A stretch of DNA of 5,985 bases, from positions 1 to 5,985 of the forward strand of contig CALADZ010000039.1 of assembly GCA_937890575.1 (NCBI GenBank), written 5' to 3'. Positions within the stretch are counted from its first letter, which is position 1, and each line of letters begins with the position of its first letter. This DNA is from MAG-120531 sp002378585 (lineage in GTDB: Bacteria; Bacteroidota; Bacteroidia; Flavobacteriales; Flavobacteriaceae). Below are positions 1 to 5,985 of this stretch, piece by piece. Made by a program: the position numbers and the translations under genes. The notes under the pieces are model-generated. The model was given only the letters and a program-made list of their open reading frames with translations, searched no databases and had not been told where the DNA came from.

Positions 1-3000
1 CAACTCCTACCATTAGTTTTGTTGGAACGTACAGCGGTCAGTCAACAGCTATTACGTGTGATGCCTCGTCAATTACGCTGCAGGGAACAAGAACCAACGG
101 AATTACCAATACGCTTTTTGTTTGGGAGCGCTACAACGATGCACAATCAACTTGGGACACTGTATCGCAAAGCACAAATACAGATATTTCTGTAACAACT
201 AGCGGTAGATATAGAATTAGTGAGACAATGGCCACGTGCTCGTCTTCTTCCCCATATTCAACGGAATTAGTTGTAAACGATATAACTACAACAGCCTTAA
301 CCCTTTCATCACCTACAAACGGAGAATTCTGTGATGGTCAAACGTTGATTTTCAATACAGTAGGAACGGGTAGCTTTAACGCGAGTCCGTTATCTCCTGC
401 TACAGGATTTAACAGAACTTGGTGGTACGTTCCAAGTGGATCCAATTCAGCCATTCAAATTAACACAACTTCAGGTTTACTATTGGATGCCACTAAAGAT
501 GGAGCTAAAATCTATGTTAAGGATACTTATGGAACATCGAGCTGTAGTTCAATATCCAGCCTGACGGCTAATACAATAACAGTAAACCCTGTTCCTTCTG
601 ATCCAATCATTGAGTTTACGGACGGTACAAATGGTACCACTACAATTTGTGCAGGCTCTAGTTTAGTGTTGCAGACCTCCAGCTCTACAACGATAACCGG
701 TATGACATTAAGCTGGGAGTATTCTACCAACAATACTTTCACACCTTCAATCGTACCTTCTAATCTTGCTGCTAGCCCTGCAACAGGGGAAATAGAAGTT
801 AGTGCAGCTGGATACTACAGACAAAAATTATCGAACTCCACCACAGGATGCGAGTCAGGGTACTCAAATACGTTAGAGATTTCAACCTTTGATTTAGGAG
901 GGCCAACAGCTCAGGCTCCTACGTTAGCCATAAATGGTCAAACAGGTCTAAACACAACTGTATGTTCTGGGTCTAATGTTACCCTTAATGCAAGCGCTCA
1001 AAACGGCCTTCAAAACTCATATTTTGTTTGGGAGAGAAGAGATGATGTCTCGAGCGCATGGGTCGCACTTAGCGGTCAAAGCGGATCAACGTATACCACT
1101 AATATTGCTGGTCAGTATCGTGTATCAGAGGCAAACGCAAGTTGTTCTTCTACCTCTCCAGTATCATCCACGATAACCATCACGGTAGTAACTCCACCGG
1201 TTCTTTCAATTAGTTCGAATTCTGGATCTAATACATTCTGTGAGGGAGAAACGCTCAATATTTCCTCTTCGCCTTCATATTCGGCTAATCAAGCGGTTCA
1301 AACCGGATTTACTCGCAGTTGGTGGTATATACCTAATGGGTCTTCGACTCCAGTTCAAATACCTGCAACGGGACTAACTTTAGATTATGCTACCCACGAT
1401 GGCGCTAATATTTATATACAAGATGATCACCAATTAGCAAGCTGTGCATCGAACTCTAGTACGACGGCAATTACACTTTCAATTAACCAACAGCCATCAA
1501 CCCCAGTATTACAATTTGACGACGGTACTAATGGAAGCAAATCGATTTGCTCAGGTTCACAAGCAACGATAGAGATTATTGGCGGAGCTTCATTGTCAAA
1601 TCAAACCTTTACTTGGGAATATGACTCAGATCCAGCGTGGACTAACCCTCAGGCAGTAACAGACTTAAACACTTCACCGGTAGACTACTCTAAGGATGTA
1701 GATGGGGAGGGATATTATCGTGTGAAAACCACCGATGTCAACGGCTGTGTATCAAATGGCTATTCAAATGTACTCTCATTAAGTACGTATGATTTACCTC
1801 AACCTACTATAGCTTCGGTTGATCCTAACAGTACCGTATGTGATGAAGACGACATAGTATTATCGGTTAGTTCGACATATACCGGAACAGCTGTGTTGAC
1901 GCACAGATGGTATAAAGAAGTGAATGGTAGTAATGTCGAATTAGGGACTTCTACGGTTTCCACCTTTACATTGACACCATCTAACGTGAATTATGGCAGT
2001 GGTGACTATTTGATTCGCTCAGAGCTAGCAGGGTGTACAAGTTCGCCAATATCTGCAGCAACCACTATTAGCGTTATTTCACCAACGGAATTAATTGTTT
2101 CTACGAGTACACCAAACCTTGAAGTTTGCTCAGGATATAATCTTACTTCTTCTGATCTCAATGTGCTGCCTCTAGCCATACCTACAGGGTATAGTCGAAC
2201 ATGGTATTACCAGGAGCCAGGAAGCTCGAATTGGACAACGTTTACGCCTTCTACAGGCATCTCGTTAACTAATTCCACTACCTCGAATGTCACATACTCA
2301 ATCAAAGCTGAAGATGAACACGATTTAGAAGGCTGTACCGAGGCTTCGAATAACATAATTGTAACTGTTTTCCCGGCGCCAGTTGCTCCGACTATAGCAT
2401 TCGACAATTCTAGTCTCTCTCAGGTTACCATATGTAGCTCTAGTTCGGAGGCGGTAACAGCTACATCTTCAACTGTTGGCTCACCAACATTTAAGTGGTA
2501 TTTCAGTACTGATAACTCAACCTATTCTAGCACTGCAGCTCAGGTAGTTGGACTTAATGCTCAAACCAGTACGGCTGCTGTCGCTATTGGTACAAGCACA
2601 TATTCTGGGAGTACGTTAATCACAGATGGGCAAGGGTATTACAAAGCATCAGTTATAGATGCTAATGGATGTGAATCTTTATTGTCATCCTCTTTACAGG
2701 TTATTCATGAAGATTTACCGAAGCCAACTCTATCTATAAATGATAATATTGTTTGTGATGGGTCAAGTATAGTATTGAGTGCATCCTCATCTCACTCTTT
2801 ATCGAGTAGCGTTACGTATAATTGGTTTAAAGGAAATAGCACAACTCCTTTTGCTTCGACTTCATCATCTACGTATACAATTGCTAGTACTAGCACAGAT
2901 TATATATCAGGTAATTTCTCAGTAAGCACATCACTATCAGGATGTACTGCATCAGAAAACGCAGATGATGTCTCCGTAAACATCATTACCCCTGCAACAT

Positions 3001-5985
3001 TGACCGTTATTCCTGTAAATGGTACCGCTAACTACTGTGAGGGTCAAGTTTTAAGCTTTACGGGGACGGGTACAGACTTTACTGTATCGGAATTAAACAC
3101 CCCTACTGCAGTTGGATCGAATCGATCTTGGTGGTATATTTTAAGTGGCTCTACGACTCCCGTTCAAATCAACGCATCTGCTGGATTGACCTTAAATGCA
3201 ACACATGACGGTGCCGTGATCTATGTAAGGGATGACTATACTGGCGTAACATGTAGCGCAACTTCTCCTACGATTGGATCACAAGCGTTAACTCTGAATG
3301 TTGATAATGCACCGAATACGCCATCGATAACATTTGCCACTACAAGTGCAACTTCGCTTTCTAGCACTTGTGCGTCAGAAGGAATAGAGATAGAGATAGG
3401 AACGACGTTATCAAGCGAAAATTATTTATTGTACCACCTCGCCCCTTCTCAATATGCTTTTGGCTCACCTAGTTTAGTGTCATCTCCATCTTTAAATTCT
3501 GATAATACAGGCTTCATTGTTTACGGTGGAGGAAAATACTTCGTACAGGCACAGAATATTATTACGAGTTGCGAGTCACAATTATCATCACCTGTAGAGG
3601 TAGTTGAAGTTGCCTTACCGACCCCAACAATAGCATTAGCAATTCCTAGCTCAGGAACCATTCAAAATGTGTGTCCGGGCGTCAAGGATCCATTAAGAAT
3701 TTCAGGTGCTGATACTTCTGGCTTGTATGATATCGTTTGGGAACATAAAGGTTCTACATCTGATCCTTGGAGTCAGTTGACTGGATCGGAAGATAAAGGT
3801 CATCACCATCCTGATGTTTCAGGTTTTTATAGAGCTACAATTTTTGATGGTTCAAGCGGAACATGTTTTAAGCGCAGTTCAGAGGTTAGAGTAGAAACGG
3901 TAGACTTGCCTGTACCAGTTATTGCCATGCCAACATACAGTGTTTGTGACGCTGCAGATATCATACTTTCGGTGTCAAATTACAAGTCGGGCGCGACTTA
4001 TACCTGGACAAACGATGACCCTGATATCAACTCAATTACTACTAACAGTAACTCTGCATCACCAAACTCTAAGACAATAAGCGGTGCGACAAATACACAT
4101 GATGTAGCATTTGAAGTGAGCGTAACCTTTAGCGGTTGTACCCGCACTTCAGCAGTTTCTCAGACGGTGACTTTAAAGGGTCTTCCGGCTGCTCCGATAA
4201 TAGTAGGAGAGAACAGTGCTACAAGTGGCCATCAAATTTGTTCGGGTAGCACTATCGAGTTATCTATCAACAATCCTATATCAGGAGTTACTTATAATTG
4301 GTACCAACTAAATAAAAATAGTGCACAGACTAATATTACAACCAACACTGGAAATTATGCTGGTTCAGGTACAGTATTTAATGCAGGGACGGTAACAAAC
4401 GGGGGTTATAATTACTATGCTGAGGCAGTTTCGTCATCTGGTTGTGGATCAAATTTATCTACGTATTTCCAGGTTAATGACCTTTATTTAGGTACTGTTC
4501 AATTAACATGGAATTCTGTTTCCGGAAATATTGCTTACATCTGTGGTGACCAAGGCAATAACTTTGACCTAGAGATTACAAATTTCAACGACTATCCTAA
4601 CGCGACTTCCTTTGTTTTATTCGATGATCAAGGAAATTCTGTTGACACAATATCCCCCTCAGCAGCCTCCACAGCGGTATTTACTTTGGCTAATGCGGGG
4701 GCGTTCAAAGTTAAGGCGCTTAAGAATAATTGCTTATCGGATAACTTCTCCTCAACATACCAAATACGAACCCTATCAATGCCTAAAGCCATTCTTTCAG
4801 CGTCTTCTACTGAAAAATGTGAAAATAGCGGAGGTGTTACTATAAGCTTGACCAACAGAGCAAATTATGCTATCTGGGGAGTAGCAAACTGGAATGATGC
4901 CGTAAATATTTCGTTTTTGGGAATAGCGACACCTAATCCATCGGTATCTCAGTTTCAAACTGACGCGTATACCGCGCAGAATATGTCTTGGCAAACTGGC
5001 GAAACAAGTAGAGACATCGAATACATTGTTGAGGTTACAAGTAAATACTCCTCTACGTGTAAGACCGGAGACACCATAGCTGTTCGGGTTCTAAAATCTC
5101 CTGATGCTCCGATTATTGAGAACGAATTCAATACACAAGCCGATATTCAAATCTGTCAGGATGAAACTCACGATCTATCAGTGGTTAGTCCCCAAACAGG
5201 ATTTAGTTACCAGTGGTATCGAGGTACAAGTCCTATTTCAAGTCCAAAGCAAGTATATACTGTTCCTGAGTCAGGCAATTATTCTACTTCCAATTTATCG
5301 TATTCGGTAAAAGCTGAAGACGTCTCAGGATGTACTTCGTTATCTTCAAATGCTATTACGGTTGGAGTAGCACTTTTACAAGCGCCAAGTGTAACGGTGA
5401 ATGAAAATGGAACGGGGCAAGGATGGTTATGTGACGGGGGCTCTGTCATAATTGATGTTGCACCGATTTCTCCGCAATTAGGACAATCATTTGAATTATG
5501 GAATGATAATGTCAACGCGGATCCAGATTTTAACGTCATTGTTTATGATCCAACTTCGTCAGACCCTTTACAATTTACAATTACAGAACCAGGAAATTAT
5601 AGGGTCAAAACGTTACAAGGAGACTGTGAGTCAGCGGTTAGCAACCAGATAAATATTACTTCATTAGTAGCACCAGATTTAACCATCACAGGATCCCCAG
5701 TAGTATGTGAAGGATCGAATATCAATCTTTCGGTTCAGGCCAATAATAATTCATGGAATTATGTGTGGATTCGGACCGATAACAGTGCCGATACATTATC
5801 CGTATCTGCGAATTTGAACTCCTATCCGCCAATAAATGACTCTTATTATCAAGTCTACGCTACCACAAATAAAACATCAGGCTGTGCTTATGACAATATC
5901 TCAGGTTTAATAGCAATTAAAACATTGCCGGTAAAACCTATTTTAGACGACGATACAGATACTATTTGTCAGGGATCCGAAAGCA
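1..5985 (+). CDS. Giant Ig-like-domain repeat surface protein, internal fragment (both ends missing)
   Basis: Complete codons run from 3 to 5984 (1994 residues) without a stop; the other frames are broken by stops. The translation is a string of about 20.05 Ig-like domains of 88-112 residues. Each has a first Cys near residue 10-21 (VCDG, ICSG, FCEG types), usually a core Trp after an aromatic or hydrophobic strand, a G-x-Y/F strand, and a second Cys in a GC-x-S-like motif. This resembles the CHU_C-associated Ig-like family (PF19081) of Bacteroidota. The protein is very rich in Ser and Thr (38 of the first 97 residues), has few Met (5) and no predicted membrane span here. Relatives are usually exported by Sec then the type IX system and act as adhesins, gliding or matrix proteins; that role is inferred. 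The first in-frame ATG (228) lies inside a domain, so it is not a start. No catalytic domain is visible. Coding call near certain; family good; function uncertain. Confidence 0.93.
3..914 (+). repeat. Super-repeat module 1 (Ig-like domains A1-B1-C1)
   Basis: A1 (3-293, 97 aa) has the FVWER core strand, a SGRYR strand and Cys at TCD and ATC. B1 (294-599, 102 aa) has the class-B signature R-T-W-W-Y (TGG TGG TAC at 420-428) and later a KDGAKIYVKD strand. C1 (600-914, 105 aa) begins DPIIEFTDGTNG, has SWEY as its core strand, GYYRQK, and the second Cys in GCESGYSN. A1 may lack a few residues at its front edge, because the window begins at its first strand. This module is most like module 2, domain for domain: FVWER in both A domains, WWY in both B domains, DGTNG and GYSN in both C domains. 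The C1 exit linker is about five residues longer than in the other modules. Confidence 0.85.
915..1799 (+). repeat. Super-repeat module 2 (Ig-like domains A2-B2-C2)
   Basis: A2 (915-1199, 95 aa) has VCSG, FVWER, GQYRVSE and SCSSTSP, closely matching A1. B2 (1200-1499, 100 aa) has FCEG, R-S-W-W-Y (Trp-Trp-Tyr at 1320-1328), PVQI and ATHDGANIYIQD. C2 (1500-1799, 100 aa) has DDGTNG, ICSG, TWEY, GYYRVK and NGCVSNGYSN, and ends with the YDLPQP linker. The protein-level match to module 1 is strong, but most synonymous sites differ, so this is an old duplication rather than a recent tandem copy. Confidence 0.85.
1800..2720 (+). repeat. Super-repeat module 3 (Ig-like domains A3-B3-C3)
   Basis: A3 (1800-2087, 96 aa) has VCDEDDIVLS, HRWYK and AGCTS. 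It is closer to A4 than to A1 or A2. B3 (2088-2384, 99 aa) is the most diverged class-B domain: the signature is R-T-W-Y-Y (2202-2210) instead of RxWWY, and the HDGA strand is replaced by one reading NVTYSIKAED. C3 (2385-2720, 112 aa) has ICSSSS, FKWYF, GYYKASV and NGCES, and ends EDLPKP. C3 is 7-12 residues longer than its class. The extra length is an Ala/Thr/Ser/Gly-rich stretch between the core Trp strand and GYYK, probably a longer loop. Confidence 0.8.
2721..3620 (+). repeat. Super-repeat module 4 (Ig-like domains A4-B4-C4)
   Basis: A4 (2721-2996, 92 aa) has VCDGSSIVLS, YNWFK and SGCTAS, pairing with A3. B4 (2997-3317, 107 aa) has YCEG, R-S-W-W-Y (3129-3137), TPVQI and ATHDGAVIYVRDD, so it resembles B1 and B2 more than its neighbour B3. 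C4 (3318-3620, 101 aa) starts TPSITF and ends VALPTP, with Cys in STCAS and TSCES. Its core strand reads NYLLYH and has lost the core Trp found in nearly every other domain. This is the last module that keeps the strict A-B-C order. Confidence 0.8.
3621..5933 (+). repeat. Array of eight further Ig-like domains without three-domain periodicity
   Basis: Domain 13 (3621-3911): VCPG, IVWEH, GFYRA, GTCFK, linker VDLPVP; C-like. Domain 14 (3912-4190): VCDAADIILSVS, YTWTN, SGCTR; like A3/A4. Domain 15 (4191-4493): ICSG, YNWYQ, SGCGS. Domain 16 (4494-4784): ICGDQ, NNCLS, with LF in place of the core Trp. Domain 17 (4785-5105, 107 aa): KCEN and STCKT, most diverged, core strand AIWG. Domain 18 (5106-5381): ICQD, YQWYRG, SGCTS. 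Domain 19 (5382-5669): LCDGG, FELWND, GNYRVK, GDCES. Domain 20 (5670-5933, 88 aa, shortest): VCEG, YVWIR, SGCAY. Boundaries were set at the P-x-[ILV] strand opening each domain and are good to a few residues. The class-B RxWWY signature is absent from all eight. Confidence 0.78.
5934..5985 (+). repeat. Start of a 21st Ig-like domain, cut by the window edge
   Basis: Seventeen residues are visible (5934-5984): a KPIL opening strand, an acidic DDDTDT turn and the ICQGSES motif that holds the first Cys of the domain family. The domain and the gene clearly continue beyond the window, so the array is longer than the 20 domains counted here. Confidence 0.75.

Noticed and set aside
228..230. First in-frame ATG as a possible start codon
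   Set aside because: It falls between the GRYR strand and the second Cys of domain A1, with in-frame domain sequence on both sides and no ribosome binding site. The gene starts upstream of the window.
527..742. Minus-strand reading frame of 71 codons
   Set aside because: It lies wholly antisense to domains B1 and C1 of the long + strand frame, and its translation has no recognisable domain. It is a by-product of Ser/Thr-rich codons on the other strand.
976..1176. Plus-strand reading frame of 66 codons
   Set aside because: It is out of frame inside domain A2, with no independent support as a gene. The in-frame translation carries clear Ig-like motifs.
2207..2407. Minus-strand 66-codon frame containing GATGAGKT, which looks like a P-loop
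   Set aside because: The motif is antisense to a stretch coding Thr/Pro/Ser-rich residues in domain B3. There is no Walker B or other NTPase context and the frame is only 66 codons, so the resemblance is by chance.
3384..3400. Short hexamer repeat (ATAGAG twice, then ATAGG)
   Set aside because: It has fewer than three copies, codes Ile-Glu-Ile-Glu-Ile-Gly in a beta strand and stays in frame. It is too short to suggest a phase-variable tract.
4612..5539. Cluster of short frames on both strands (for example 4628-4855 minus, 5104-5310 plus, 5279-5539 minus)
   Set aside because: All overlap domains 16-19 of the continuous frame and each other, and none shows a family motif. They are shadow frames.
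3..5984. Bacteroidota O-glycosylation motif D-[ST]-[AILVMT]
   Set aside because: I count only five (in A1 and domains 16, 17, 20 and 21). For a protein this rich in Ser and Thr that is no more than expected by chance, so no glycosylation claim is made.

Overview
The window is the inside of one very large protein-coding gene on the + strand. Codons beginning at position 3 read through 1994 consecutive sense codons to position 5984 with no stop. Neither the start nor the stop of the gene is present. No intergenic DNA, promoter, ribosome binding site, terminator, RNA gene, mobile element or CRISPR array can be supported; every base is explained by this frame.

The product is a secreted or surface protein built from a string of Ig-like beta-sandwich domains of about 88-112 residues. 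Each follows the pattern P-x-[ILV]...C-[DSE]-G...[ILV]-x-[LIF]...[YF]-x-W...G-x-Y-x-[VI]...[GSN]-C-x-S...V. This resembles the Ig-like domains (PF19081 'Ig_7', CHU_C-associated) common in giant cell-surface proteins of Bacteroidota. The Ser/Thr-rich composition, moderate-to-low GC and frequent TTA, ACA and AAT codons also fit a Bacteroidota member, possibly marine or gliding (Flavobacteriia, Cytophagia or relatives). The genus cannot be named from the sequence.

Layout: twenty complete domains and the start of a twenty-first. The first twelve (3-3620) form four copies of a three-domain super-repeat, A-B-C, with a period of 885-921 nt. Each domain class has its own motifs, and each of the three junctions has its own linker signature. 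From 3621 onward the three-step order breaks down into eight more diverged single domains (3621-5933), then the partial one (5934-5984).

By analogy with known relatives, an N-terminal Sec signal peptide would lie upstream and a type IX secretion sorting domain (type B, gliding motility-associated C-terminal) downstream. The visible part would be the long stalk or adhesive array that projects from the cell. That functional reading is inference, because the diagnostic ends are outside the window.
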